Of a stretch of 64,000 nt of DNA, positions 54,112 to 64,000 are shown one piece after another (positions within the stretch are counted from its first letter, which is position 1; each line of letters starts with the position of its first letter). The translations under genes were made by a program, and so were the position numbers. The stretch lies in contig NZ_CP087968.1 in the NCBI RefSeq assembly GCF_024703895.1, positions 868,001 through 932,000 on the forward strand. The letters run 5' to 3'. Below the pieces are notes generated by a model. That model was not told the DNA's origin, searched no databases, and was given only the letters and a program-made list of their open reading frames with translations. The stretch is from Nocardioides sp. B-3. Lineage in GTDB: Bacteria > Actinomycetota > Actinomycetes > Propionibacteriales > Nocardioidaceae.

Positions 54112-57100
54112 ATGACGGCGCTCTGGCGGAGGGCGACCATCACCCTCATGAGCGTGCTCGCGCTCATGACGGCGGGGCTCGCGTCATCGCCTTCGGCGCC
54201 GGCCGCGCCCGAGGAGGGCTTCCAGACGTCGCTGGTCATCGGCGACGGCCCGGACGGTCCGAGTGGCTTCAGAAATAGCCCCTGACGGACGCATCTTCGT
54301 CCCGGAACGCGGGGGAAGATCAAGATCGTGAAGAACGGCGAACTCATGCCGACACCATTCGCCGACCTTCCGTCAGAGGACACCGGCGACCGTGGTTTGA
54401 TCGGGATCGCCTTCGATCCGGACTTCGGCATCGCCAACCACTACGTCTACTTCTACTACACGGGGCACGACCCGGTGAACCACCTCGTCAGGTTCAGCGC
54501 CGCCGGGGACGTGGCCACCGACGGCCCGCTCGAGCTCTTCAAGACCTCCTCGCCCTCGACGCTGCTGCACGTCGGCGGAAGCATCCGCTTCGGGCCCGAT
54601 GGCAAGCTCTACTTCGCGGTGGGCGACAACGGCTACGGAGCCAATGCACAGGACCTGAGCAACCCGCACGGCAAGATTCTCCGGATCAACCGAGACGGGT
54701 CGACACCGGCCGACAACCCGTTTGCTGGACAGCCCGGGAAGCTGGGGGCCATCTGGGCGTACGGGGTTCCGCAATCCCCGGCGGTTCCAGTTCGACAGCG
54801 AAACAGGTCATCTCTACGGCGGAGACGTTGGCGACTTCACGTGGGAGGAGATCAATCGCGTCGTCAAGGGCGGCAACTACGGATGGCCCCTGCACGAGGG
54901 AGTGTGCCCGGCCGAGTGCCCGGAATACGTGAATCCGATCTTCGCCTACCCACACGCCGAGGAGAGCGCCGCAGTCACGGGGGGCCCGGTGTACCGCGGT
55001 GACATGCTTCCCGCGGAGTACCAAGGGGATCTGTTCTTCGCGGACTACGCGAAGGGATTCATCAAGACTGCCGACCTTGACGCGGCCGGCAACATCACCG
55101 CCGTGCGGGACTTCGACACACAAGCGGGGAGCGTGGTCGACCTGAAGGTGGCTCCGGACGGCTCGATCTATTACCTCACCTACTGGCCCGGCGCCCTCTA
55201 CCGCGTCACGTATGACACGGACTCCAGCCTGCCGGTGGTGAGGGCCACTGCAGACGTCACGAAGGGGACGGCACCCCCGGCGGTCCACTTCTCGAGCGCC
55301 GGCAGCACCGACCCCGATGGCGACCCGCTCAGCTTCCAGTGGACGTTCGGTGACGGAACGACCAGCACGGAGCCCGATCCGATCAAGTCCTATTCGGACA
55401 TTGGCGTCTACACCGCACGCCTCACCGTCACGGCTGCCGGCGATCAGGTCACCGCCCAGCCGATCGTGATCCGTGTCGGGATCCCACCCGACCTGATCGT
55501 CTCCATGCCGACCCCGGGACAGTTGTACCGAGCTGGCGACACGATCACGTACAACGCATTCGCCACCGATGCAGCAGGGTTCGACCTCAACGACGCGAAC
55601 ATCAAGACCGTCGTCAGGCTGCACCATGGCACGCACTTCCATCCGTTCGTGGGACCACTGACGGGACGAGCTGGTTCGTTCACGATCCCGCGGACCGGCG
55701 AGGCGTCAGCCGACACCTCATACGAGGTCACGGTGACGGCGACAGACACGAACGGCCTGTCGGTGAGCAAAGTCGTGAACCTCCTGCCGAGGAAGTCGGA
55801 GATCAGCCCGGTGACATCTCCACCCGGGCTGGGGATCCCGGTCGACAGCGTGTCCGTCAGCACGCCACGCACCATCACTGGTGTCGAGGGATTCCAGCGT
55901 GAGCTGGCCGCACCCACCAGCGCAGTGGCCCAGAACGGCAGCCCACTCCAATTCGCAGGATGGTCCGACGGCAAGAGCATCCGTCATGTGATCTCCACGC
56001 CAGCCGACGACACCACTTACACGGCGACGTATGTTCCTTCACAGCCGTTCACCGCCAAGTACTACGACAACACGACGTTCTCCGGTGCCCCTGTGCTGAC
56101 CGGGCAGGACGCCACCATCAACTTCGCCCGGGGCGAGGGTTCACCCGATCCGAGTCTCCCCACCAACGGCTTCTCAGCCGGGTGGACCAAGACCCAGCGC
56201 TTCGGCGCCGGTCGGTACCTCTTCACTGCCGTCGCGGACGACGGCCTCAGGCTCTTCATCGACGGACGGCGGGTGATCGGTCAGTGGCGTGGCCCCGCCA
56301 ACACCGAGTTCAACCACTGCCGATCTCGGCGAAGGCCCGCACACGATCAAGATGGAGTTCGTCGAGCAGGGTGGTGACGCCACGGCCTCCCTCCACTGGG
56401 ACAGCGCGGCCGCACAGCCGTCCGGCAACTACCGGGCCAACTACTGGAACGCACCGCCGTGGATCAATGCGATTCCGAGCACGTCGCCAGAGCTCTCGCG
56501 CGAGGAGGAGGCGATCGACCACGACTGGGGCGAGGGCTCCCCCGGTCCCGGCATCGCGACGAACCGGTTCGTGGCTCGCTGGACTCGCACGATGAGCTTC
56601 TCCCCGGGAACTACGAGTTCGCGGTGACCTGCTGACGACGGCGTGCGCCTGTACGTCGATGGCGTCCGCGTGATCGACCAGTGGATCGATCAAGGGCCGA
56701 CGACGTACCGCACCACGCTCCCACTCGACGGTGGCCCGCACCACGTCGTGATGGAGTACTACGAGAACGGGGCCGGAGCCGTGGCTCGCCTGACCTACGT
56801 CGAGGTCGGTGATCCACCAACTGACAGCGGCTACGTGGGCGAGTACTGGAACGTCCCCGACGCCACCGGTACGCCCTCGATCCCGAGCGCCGCGGCCGAT
56901 GTGGTTCGCAACGACGAGACGCTTGACTTCGACTGGGGTGAGGGATCGCCAGCAGTCGGCATTGCAGCGGACCGGTTCGCTGCACGCTGGACGAAGTCCG
57001 TCGTGCTGTCGGCGGGCGTCTACCGCTTCACGGGCGGTCGTGACGACGGCCTGCGGGTGTACCTCGACAACGTGCCCCTGATCGACAAGTGGACGTTGGG

Positions 57101-58018
57101 CAACGAGGACTACCCGGTCGACAAGGTCGTGACGGGCGGTCCGCACGAGCTGCGGATCGAGTACTTCGAGGCTGGCGCGGGGGCCGGGGCGGCGTTCGAC
57201 TACGAGCGGGTGGGTGACGTGGTCACCGCCGACGGTGGGTACACCGCCGAGTACTTTGCCAACCGGAACCTGCAGGGTGTTCCCGTTCTGACGCGTACGG
57301 AGGACGCCATCGACTTCAACTGGGGCGGCGGCGCGCCCGGTGATGGCGTTCCAGCCGACGACTTCTCCGCCCGGTGGACCAAGTCGCTCACCTTGGAGGA
57401 GGCGGGCACCTACCAGTTCACGGTCACGAGCGATGACGGGTTCCGGCTGTACGTCGATGGGGAGACCGTGCTCAACAAATGGGCGCTGCAGGGTGCGACG
57501 ACGTACACCTCGAATCGTGAATTGAGCACGGGCGAGCACGAGATCAAGCTCGAGTACTTCGAGGCCGGAGGGGACGCGGTCGCCGGGTTCGCCTACGCCC
57601 CGACTTCCGAACCACCCCCTCCACCACCCGAGCCATTCGCTGGGGAGTACTTCGACAACAGCACGTTGACGGGGAGTCCTGTGCTCAGCCGTTCGGACGA
57701 CGCCATTGACTTCGACTGGGCCGAGGGCGCTCCCCGGCTCCGGGGTGCCCAGCAATCAGTTCTCGGCGCGCTGGACGAGGACGAGGACCTACGCCGTCGG
57801 CACGTATCAGGTTCAGCGTGACCGGCGACGACGGCATCAGGGTGCTCGTGGACGGCACTCCGGTGATCGACGGCTGGCGCTACCGGGCACCAACGACGTA
57901 TTCGGCCGACGTTGCACTGTCGGAGGGCGAGCACACCGTGGTCGTCGAGTACTTCGAGTGGAGCGGTGGCGCAGTGGCTCGTTTCAGCGAGGCGCGTCAC
58001 GCCGATCCGGCGCCATAG
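54112..58018 (+). CDS. Large secreted PQQ-type sugar dehydrogenase with PKD and PA14 domains
   Basis: About 1300 residues, MTALWRRATITLMSVLALMT with a signal peptide ending SAPAAPEE. A glucose/sorbosone dehydrogenase beta-propeller comes first (GRIFVPERGG, GDRGLIGIAFDPDFGIANHY, LHVGGSIRFGPDGKLYFAVG, NPHGKILRINRDGSTPADNP, GGNYGWPLHEGVCPAECPEY). Then a PKD domain (STDPDGDPLSFQWTFGDGTT) and, from about 56050, five PA14-like repeats, e.g. AIDFNWGGGAPGDGVP, SDDGFRLYVDGETVLNKWAL, LSTGEHEIKLEYFEAGGDAV. At least six shifts (54270, 54770, 56320, 56630, 57740, 57805). The propeller oxidises sugars with PQQ; PA14 repeats bind glycans. Probably acts on the exported polymer. Confidence 0.83.
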
Positions 58019-58135
58019 GCCCACTCGGTGTACCCACTTCTGGCGACCCTCGCCTCGATCACGGGTGTCGCCCACTTCAGGGCATTCAGAGTGTCCTCGA
58101 CACCACCCGATGAATCTGGCCACGAGGGGGAATTT

Positions 58136-59368
58136 GTGAGCGCACCGAAGTGCCGACTCTGCTCAGCGGAACTGAGCCACACCTTTGTCGACCTCGGCAT
58201 GTCACCGCCCTGCGAGAGCTACCTCAGCACAGAGCAGGTAGACCGGGGGCGAGACGTTCTACCCGCTGCACGTCCGGATCTGCTCCGGGTGCCTCCCCGG
58301 TCCAACTGCCGGCCTACATCCCGCCGGAGGACATCTTCAGCGACTACGCGTACTTCTCGTCGTACTCCGACTCCTGGGGTCAAGCACGCACGCGACTACG
58401 TGACCGAAGCGGTGGAGCGCCCGGGCCCGGCCGCCGACTCCTTCATCGTCGAGGTGGCCAGCAACGACGGCTACCTCCTGCAGCACAGCGTCGCGCGAGG
58501 CATCCGCTCGCTGGGGATCGAGCCGGCCGCGAACATCGCCGAGTTCGCGGTGGCAAAGGGAGTGCCAACCGAGGTGATGTTCCTCGGCGAGGAGACCGGC
58601 CGGAAGGTCGCGGACATCCACGGCAAGGCCGACCCGGTCGTCGCCAACAACGTCTTCGCGCACGTGCCCGACATCGTCGACTTCAGCAAGGGCCTGCGCC
58701 AGCTGGTGGCCGACGACGGCCACGTGACCATCGAGATCCCGCACCTCATGCGGCTGATCGAGGGCAACGAGTACGACACGATCTACCACGAGCACTACTC
58801 CTACCTCTCCCTCCTGACGACCCAACGGGTCCCGGCCGCCGCCGGGCTGACCGTGGTCGACGTGCAGGAGCTCGCAAGCCACGGCGGGTCGCTGCGGACT
58901 CGGTCCACCCCTACCGAGAACGCCGCGCCGCCCAGCGAGAACGTCGCCGGGGTCCTCGCCGCCGAAGCAGCCGCAGGCCCGGACACGCTCGAGGGGCATG
59001 CGGGCTTCGCCGAGCAGGTCAGCCCGGTGCGCGACGAGTTCGTCGAGTTCCTGATCGCGTGTCGCCGCGCGGGCAAGGAGGTCGCGGCCTACGGCGCACC
59101 GGGCAAGGGCAACACCCTGCTCAACCACTGCGGCATCCGCGCCGACCTGATCTCGTTCGCCGTCGACCGCAATCCTCACAAGCACGGCCGCTTCCTGCCC
59201 GGGACGCACATCCCGATCAGTCCGGTCGAGCGGCTGGCGGACGAGCAGCCGGACGTGATCGTGATCATGCCGTGGAACCTGCGTGCCGAGATCACCACCC
59301 AGCTCGAGTACACGCGCGCCCGGGGCGCCGAGCTGGCCGTGGCGCTGCCGCGGCTCGAAGTCTTGTGA
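58136..59368 (+). CDS. Sugar C-methyltransferase (zinc-binding, SAM-dependent)
   Basis: About 410 residues, GTG 58136 behind GAGGGGG: SAPKCRLCSAELSHTFVDLG with CRLC, and CSGC in another frame, forming the zinc site (Methyltransf_13). Shifts near 58245, 58300 and 58380. SAM fold: SFIVEVASNDGYLLQHSVAR, DPVVANNVFAHVPDIVDFSK, catalytic TIYHEHYSYLSL. C-terminal domain: AAYGAPGKGNTLLNHCGIRA and RFLPGTHIPISPVERL. This is the TylCIII/EvaC-type family that adds a methyl branch at C3 of an NDP-4-keto-deoxy sugar. Confidence 0.9.
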   Translation: MSAPKCRLCSAELSHTFVDLGMSPPCESYLSTEQVDRGRDVLPAARPDLLRVPPRSNCRPTSRRRTSSATTRTSRRTPTPGVKHARDYVTEAVERPGPAADSFIVEVASNDGYLLQHSVARGIRSLGIEPAANIAEFAVAKGVPTEVMFLGEETGRKVADIHGKADPVVANNVFAHVPDIVDFSKGLRQLVADDGHVTIEIPHLMRLIEGNEYDTIYHEHYSYLSLLTTQRVPAAAGLTVVDVQELASHGGSLRTRSTPTENAAPPSENVAGVLAAEAAAGPDTLEGHAGFAEQVSPVRDEFVEFLIACRRAGKEVAAYGAPGKGNTLLNHCGIRADLISFAVDRNPHKHGRFLPGTHIPISPVERLADEQPDVIVIMPWNLRAEITTQLEYTRARGAELAVALPRLEVL

Positions 59369-59397
59369 AGTCGCTGATGGAACAGGGAGAGACATCA

Positions 59398-60231
59398 TGA
59401 AGGTGGTGCTGTTCTGCGGCGGTCTCGGCATGCGCATGCGTGCCGACAACCAGTCGCTGCCAAAGCCGATGATGCCGATCGGCAGTCGACCCGTGCTCTG
59501 GCACGTCATGCGCTACTACGCGCACTTCGGGCACACCGAGTTCGTCCTGTGCACGGGGTACGGCGCCCGGGCGGTCAAGGAGTACTTCCTCAACTACCGC
59601 GAGACGGCGTCGAACGACTTCGTCATCACCAAGGGCGGCAAGCACGTCGAGATGCTGGGCACCGACATCAGCGACTGGACGATCAGCTTCATCGACACCG
59701 GCATGGACACCGCGATCGGCGAGCGCCTGCGCCGGGTGCGGCCCTACCTCGAGGGCGACGAGGTCTTCCCCGGCCAACTACGGCGATGTCCTGACCGATG
59801 CCCCCATGAACGACCTCGTGGACGAGTTCGTCGACTCCGGCTCGGTGGCACAGTTCCCGGCAGTCAAGCCGCAGGACTCGTTCCACGTCGTCGACTTCGA
59901 CGAGGCCGGCGGAGTCTCCGGGCTCACCCCGGTCGCCGACATGTCGATGCGGATCAACGGGGGCTACTTCGCCCTGCGGCAGGGCATCTTCGACTACCTC
60001 GACGAGGGCGACGACCCGGTCATGGACGGCTGTGTCCGTGCCGCCCGCGACGGCAGGCTCCGCGCCGTCAAGTACGACGGCTTCTGGGCGCCGATGGACA
60101 CTCTGAAGGAACGGACCACGCTCGAGGCGATGTACGGGCGCGGTGTCAGCCCGTGGGCCCTGTGGCGCGACCAGTCATCCGGAGCACGGCCGACGCGCGT
60201 CGTACCGGACATCGCGCCTGCCTGTGGCTGA
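59398..60231 (+). CDS. Glucose-1-phosphate cytidylyltransferase-like enzyme
   Basis: About 277 residues, MKVVLFCGGLGMRMRADNQS behind GGGAGAG. Nucleotidyltransferase motifs: CGGLGMR with LPKPMMPIGSRPVLWHVMRY, then FVLCTGYGARAVKEYFLNY; after a shift near 59772 NYGDVLTDAPMNDLVDEFVD, INGGYFALRQGIFDYLDEGD and the RfbF-type FWAPMDTLKERTTLE. RfbF makes CDP-glucose, the starting point of CDP-sugar branches; the GLGMRMR loop differs from the usual GLGTRL. It starts 29 bases after the C-methyltransferase, in the same operon. Confidence 0.85.
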
Positions 60232-60243
60232 GCGACGGTCGCC

Positions 60244-60886
60244 GTGCTGACGCTGACCCCGTCGACCGAGGCCCTCCACGTGCTGTGCACGGGCGCGCAC
60301 CCGGATGACATCGAGATCGCCTGCGGCGGCACCTTGCTCGGCCCGGCCGAGCGCCCGGCGACGCGGTTCACCTCCATGGTGCTGACGGGGACCGACCTGC
60401 GCGAGCAGGAGTCGACGAAGGCCCTCCAGCGGCTTGCCCCCGGCATCGAGACGCACTTCGCGCACCCGGTCGACGGCCGGCTCCCGAGCCAGTGGGACGA
60501 GACCAAGGACGCGCTGGAGCGTCTGGCCGTCAACTGCCGCCCCGACATCGTCCTCGCGCCGCGGACCGACGACGCGCACCGGGACCACCGTCTGGTCGGC
60601 CAGCTGGCCAGCACCGTGTGGCGCGACGCAGTGATCCTCCACTACGAGATCCCCAAGTGGGACGGCGACATGGGCGCGCCCAACACGTTCGTGGGCGTCA
60701 GCCTCGAGCACGCGCGAGAAGGTGGCAGTGCTCAACGACTGCTTCCCGAGCCAAGTTGATCGCGAGTGGTGGGACGACCAGACCTTCCTCGGCCTGATGC
60801 GGTTGCGCGGGATCGAGTGCCGCTCGCACTACGCCGAGGCGTTCTACTGCTCGAAGATGCTGCTCGGTCTCGGGATCGGCGGATGA
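60244..60886 (+). CDS. PIG-L family deacetylase
   Basis: About 214 residues, GTG 60244 (LTLTPSTEALHVLCTGAHPD). Zinc site GAHPDDIEIACGGTLLG and a distal His in DDAHRDHRLVGQLASTV; FTSMVLTGTDLREQESTKAL is the usual DxR-type helix. After a shift near 60717 the end is VAVLNDCFPSQVDREWWDD and AFYCSKMLLGLGIGG. It removes acetyl from an N-acetylated sugar or a similar amide. Its stop overlaps the DUF4910 ATG (ATGA). Confidence 0.87.
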
Positions 60887-62188
60887 CGGAGCCGGCCACT
60901 CCCGCCGGGCCGCGCATGCGCAGCCTGATGGAGCAGGCCTACCCGATCCTTCGCAGCATCACGGGCGACGGCGTACGCCGCACGCTGGACCTGCTCGAGA
61001 CCGCGCTGCCCGACGGGGTCGCCCCGGCGCGGACCGGGGTGCCGTCCGGCACCGAGGTGTTCGACTGGACGATCGGCGACGAGTGGAACGTGCGCGAAGC
61101 CCGGATCAGGGGGCCAGACGGTGGGCGTGTGGCCGACCTCGCCGCCCACACGCTGCACCCGGTCGGCTACAGCACACCGGTGCGCACACGGTTGTCGCTG
61201 GACGACCTACTCCCGCACCTCCACAGCCTGCCGGAGCACCCGGACTGGATCCCGTACCGCACGAGCTACTACCACCGGGACTGGGGATTCTGCCTCCGTC
61301 ACCGAGACACGGAGGCGCTCCAGCCGGGCAACTACGAGGTCGTCGTGGACTCCACGCTGGTGCCGGGTGAGCTCGTCTACGGGGAGGTGATCCTCCCCGG
61401 TCAGACGTCGGAGGAGGTGATCATCACCTCGCACGTGTGCCACCCGTCGCTGACCAACGACAACCTGTCCGGCCTCGCCGTGGCGCTGGAGCTGATCGCC
61501 CGGATCAGCCGGCTGGAGGACCGCCGCTTCACCTATCGCTTCCTCTTCGCGCCGGGCACGATCGGCTCGCTCACCCGGCTGAGCCGCCGGGGTGACCGCC
61601 TCGAGCGCATCCGGCACGGGCTCGTCATCACCGGTCTGGGGGGCGGTGGACCGCTGGTCTACAAGCAGACCCGCCGGGGCGATCGCCTCGTCGACCGTGG
61701 CCTCAGCCCACGTCGTGCTGGCTCGCGGCGGCGAGGTGCGGGGCTATTCGCCGTACGGATATGACGAACGGCAGTTCAACGCCGTGGGTTTCGACCTGCC
61801 CGTGGGGCGATTGACGCGTACGCCGCACGGCGAGTATCCGGAGTACCACACCTCGGCCGACGACCCGGCGTTCGTGGCGGACACGGAGCTCGAGGACGCT
61901 GTCGAGGCGATCATCGAGATCATCGAGGTCCTCGAAGGTGACCAGACCTACGTCAACCTGAGCCCGTACAGGGAGCCCCAGCTCGGTCGGCACGGCCTCT
62001 ACCCGACGACCGGTGGGAAGTCCGCCTCCGACGAGGTGATGGCGATGCTGTGGACGCTCGGCTACTCCGATGGCGAGACCTCGTTGCTGCAGGTGGCGCA
62101 GCGGTCGGGGCTGCGCTTCGCCGACGTACGCCGTGCTGCCGTGTCACTGGCAGACGCCGGACTTCTCAAGGCCCGCCAGGACGTCTGA
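60883..62188 (+). CDS. DUF4910 family protein (aminopeptidase-like fold with winged helix)
   Basis: About 434 residues, MTEPATPAGPRMRSLMEQAY. N-terminal DUF2172-like insert: PSGTEVFDWTIGDEWNVREA, HTLHPVGYSTPV. M28-like metal site VIITSHVCHPSLTNDNLSGL with His and Asp. YHTSADDPAFV carries later ligands, and a C-terminal winged helix (GLRFADVRRAAVSLADAGLL) closes the protein. A shift near 61690. The family is found with PIG-L and sugar genes and is related to NovO-like proteins; its reaction is not established, but a metal-dependent amide or ester hydrolysis is likely. Confidence 0.82.
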
Positions 62189-62191
62189 GAC

Positions 62192-62906
62192 CTACTGGCG
62201 TGAGCTCTCGTCGCGCTGCCGGGTCGTCAGGATGATTCTTTGGGAGCGCATGTTGCGTAGTGAGAACGCCAGCCGGTTCAGGTCGTACGTCGACCAGCCT
62301 TCCTCCACCGCCATGCCCTCGGCCACGGTGCGGAGCGCGATAGAGCATCAACGGCTCCTTCCGCATCTCGCCGTGGAGGGTGTACTCCAGCACCTGACGT
62401 AGGTACTCTCGGCGAATGCTGCTGCTGGCCTCGGGCGTCACCCGGAGCGGTACGTCGTTGTCGTGGCCCAGTTCAGCGAAGGTGGACCATTCGATGACCG
62501 CCGGGTGATCGACCCTGCGGGCGGTCGTCGACTCGGCCGCCGCGACTGCGGCGGCGGGCCGTTCGTCCGCCACGCCCGCGAGCACGTCATCGCGCAGCGG
62601 CAACCACTCGACGTACGCCCCGCGGCGGTCGCCGATGATCGTCACGAACAGCGCCGAGACCACCGTCGGGTCGCCGGGCATCCATGACAGCGTCGGACTG
62701 TTCGCCGTGCCCTCGCCGGTCGCGAGCATGAGCATCGTGACCGAGCCGTCCGACGCCGCGGGCGGGCGGTCGTCGAGCCCGTCGAACGCACCGTCGATGC
62801 GGCCCGGGGCGGACGAGAGTCGCCAGTCGGCCAACACCAGCACGACCAGCGGAGCGAGCACGATGAACGCGATGGTGGCCCCCGGGAGCCGACGTCCGCG
62901 CGCCAT
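62192..62906 (-). CDS. Membrane-anchored protein with a degenerate LCP-like fold
   Basis: About 238 residues, [20 protein letters not shown], one N-terminal membrane segment ([11 protein letters not shown]) and an extracytoplasmic domain: [59 protein letters not shown]. The layout (a MLMLATG strand and VEWLPLRDD turn) recalls LytR-CpsA-Psr ligases but lacks their invariant Arg/Asp set, so activity is doubtful. After a shift near 62340 it ends [20 protein letters not shown]. It converges on the DUF4910 gene with three bases between stops; a possible role in attaching the polymer is speculative. Confidence 0.5.
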
Positions 62907-62987
62907 GGCAGATCCCTCCACGGGACGGTGTCCCTGTCACCACGGTAGGTCCGGCCCGCCCGGCGTTCATGCCCGATCCTGAGGAGA

Positions 62988-63576
62988 TCAGGAGTTGAAG
63001 CGCTGCTGCGTCTTCTCCGGGCCCTCGGTCACCGGGGACTCGACCGCGTCGGCTGCATCCATCACCCGGAAGGGCAGGTCCTTCTTCTCGGCGGTGCTGT
63101 AGTTGGACAGGACGAAGTCGGCGACGTCCTCGGCGACCGGGCGGGCGGCCGATGCCGACCCGCACGCGGTAGAAGTCGCCGGTGCCGAGGCTGCTGCGCA
63201 TGGAGCGGAGTCCGTTGTGCCCGTTGTCGCCGCCGCCGAGCTTGATCCGCTGCGTGTAGAAGGCGATGTCGAGCTCGTCGTGGATCGCGATGATCCGCTC
63301 GGGCGGCACCTTGTAGAAGGTGGCGAGTGCCTTCACCGGCCCGCCGGACTCGTTCATGTAGCCGCGCGGGGCCAGCACGACTCGCGGGCCCGGGGTCCCC
63401 GGGGGCGTCAGGCGTCCCTCGACGACGTCGGCCCGCCCGGTCTTGTGCGAACGGAAGGGACTGCCCATCCGCTCGGCCAGCACGTCGGTCACGAGGTAGC
63501 CCACGTTGTGGCGGTGCCCGGCGTAGGTCGGACCGGGGTTGCCCGGGCCGACGACCAGCCACACGTCATCACTCAT
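62988..63576 (-). CDS. pth: Peptidyl-tRNA hydrolase
   Basis: About 195 residues, [20 protein letters not shown] behind GGGAGGATG. Active site [18 protein letters not shown] (catalytic His), [20 protein letters not shown] and [20 protein letters not shown] (Asp), [20 protein letters not shown]. After a shift near 63155 the end is [20 protein letters not shown] and EKTQQRFNS. It recycles tRNA from peptidyl-tRNA that drops off ribosomes. It is downstream of rplY on the same strand, as in mycobacteria. Confidence 0.93.
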
Positions 63577-63634
63577 GTGCTCATCCTCCCAGCCCGGAAC
63601 GCTCCGGCTGAAATGCGAACCGCCCCACCCTCTG

Positions 63635-63771
63635 CAGCGGTGCGTGAGCCACATGATCCGCTCAGAAAATGTGGTTGGCGCACCGCCCTCCGGTATGTCC
63701 CCGCGCGGCGCGCCGACCGGCGGTGGCACAGCCACATTCGGTCGCCCCGGAAGGTGGCTCACTCACCGCTG
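63635..63771. repeat. Imperfect inverted repeat with 53-base arms
   Basis: Left arm 63635-63687 and right arm 63719-63771 are about two-thirds complementary, starting CAGCGGTG and sharing TGAGCCAC, AATGTGG and CACCGCC, around a 31-base centre that includes CGCGGCGCGCCG. It fills the gap between rplY and pth and could be a mobile palindromic element. Confidence 0.6.
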
Positions 63772-63824
63772 GACCGATCCGCGCTGCGGCGTACGGCGAA
63801 GCCACGACCACCCACAAATGCGGC

Positions 63825-63853
63825 GCGCCGCACCGGGAGACCCGATGCGGCGC
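63825..63853 (-). terminator. Hairpin terminator after rplY
   Basis: Stem of about 13 bp: GCGCCGCA with TGCGGCGC, and inner CGGG/CCCG around a TCT loop, 20 bases after the rplY stop on the reverse strand, followed by CATTTG. Confidence 0.8.
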
Positions 63854-63872
63854 AGCCGGTGGAACAGGTGGA

Positions 63873-64000
63873 TCACTCCGCGGAGTCGCCCTCCGGGGCG
63901 GTCTCCTCGGCGGCGGCCTCGTCGGCAGCCTCGCCCTCGGGGACGTCGTGCTCGATGCCGGCCTCGGCCTCGGCCTCGGCGAGCTCGGCCTCCAGCGCCT
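63873..64000 (-). CDS. rplY: Ribosomal protein L25/Ctc, C-terminal tail (partial)
   Basis: Only the last 42 codons are present; the gene continues past the right edge. The sequence is a long acidic tail (ALEAELAEAEAEAGIEHDVP, EGEAADEAAAEETAPEGDSA then E and TGA), typical of the actinobacterial Ctc-type L25, which binds 5S rRNA through its N-terminal domain. Identity rests on this tail and on the neighbour pth. Confidence 0.75.
   Translation of the reverse strand, partial: ALEAELAEAEAEAGIEHDVPEGEAADEAAAEETAPEGDSAE

Noticed and set aside
37736..62188. Complete dTDP-rhamnose pathway
   Set aside because: Only the 3,5-epimerase-like gene is present; rmlA, rmlB and rmlD are not seen in the window.

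Overview
This window comes from a very GC-rich actinobacterium (by eye about 70% G+C), most likely Nocardioides or another member of the Nocardioidaceae. The evidence is the gene content (wax-ester synthase/diacylglycerol acyltransferase, CDP-choline-type phosphatidylcholine synthase, DUF501, actinobacterial CysQ), many GTG starts, and the block mfd - SurA-like lipoprotein - mazG - eno - ftsB-like - DUF501 - ppx, which resembles the mycobacterial mfd-mazG-lpqU-eno-ftsB-Rv1025-ppx order.

Sequence quality sets the limits of the annotation. About five genes in six are broken by one-base shifts that restore a perfect family match in the next frame, even in essential genes such as eno, mfd, pth and def. 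I read these as base-call indels in a draft assembly, not pseudogenes. CDS coordinates therefore span the reconstructed gene. Single-residue oddities should be treated with the same caution.

Layout: 1-20 kb holds housekeeping and small enzyme genes: an exonuclease/polymerase cut by the left edge, a RibD/DHFR-like reductase, phosphatidylcholine synthase, a nucleotide pyrophosphohydrolase, an ABC1 kinase, a MoxR ATPase/VWA pair, WS/DGAT, VOC and DinB proteins, YigZ/YhjD, a TauE/SafE permease, cystathionine beta-synthase and a secreted SGNH hydrolase. 20-31.3 kb holds BI-1/YccA, an unusual tRNA gene with anticodon UAA, peptide deformylase, an ACT protein, ppx, DUF501, a divisome protein, enolase, MazG, a SurA-like lipoprotein and Mfd. 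Many of these overlap by ATGA or GTGA and so look translationally coupled. 31.3-35.1 kb holds a lytic transglycosylase, a secreted protein, CysQ and a LuxR-type regulator.

From about 35 to 62.2 kb lies a cell-surface polysaccharide locus. It begins with a histidine kinase/LuxR pair and an initiating sugar-phosphate transferase. It includes dTDP-sugar epimerase, five glycosyltransferases or look-alikes, a polymerase/ligase, two tandem Wzz-like proteins, a flippase, two NAD(P)-dependent sugar-modifying enzymes and a tandem cysteine-domain protein of unknown function. It also includes a very large secreted PQQ-type sugar dehydrogenase with PKD and PA14 domains, and a four-gene cassette (C-methyltransferase, CDP-sugar cytidylyltransferase, PIG-L deacetylase, DUF4910). 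Together they would prime, modify, assemble, export and polymerise an unusual, probably branched-chain-sugar-containing, polymer. Core genes resume with pth and rplY at the right edge.

The most interesting items are the short-variable-loop tRNA with anticodon UAA fused to the def stop codon, the conserved-cysteine tandem protein, the sugar cassette, the PQQ/PA14 giant, a recurring leaderless-promoter signature (TANNNT, 6-7 nt, then GTG/ATG) and a palindromic repeat lying in frame inside a coding region.
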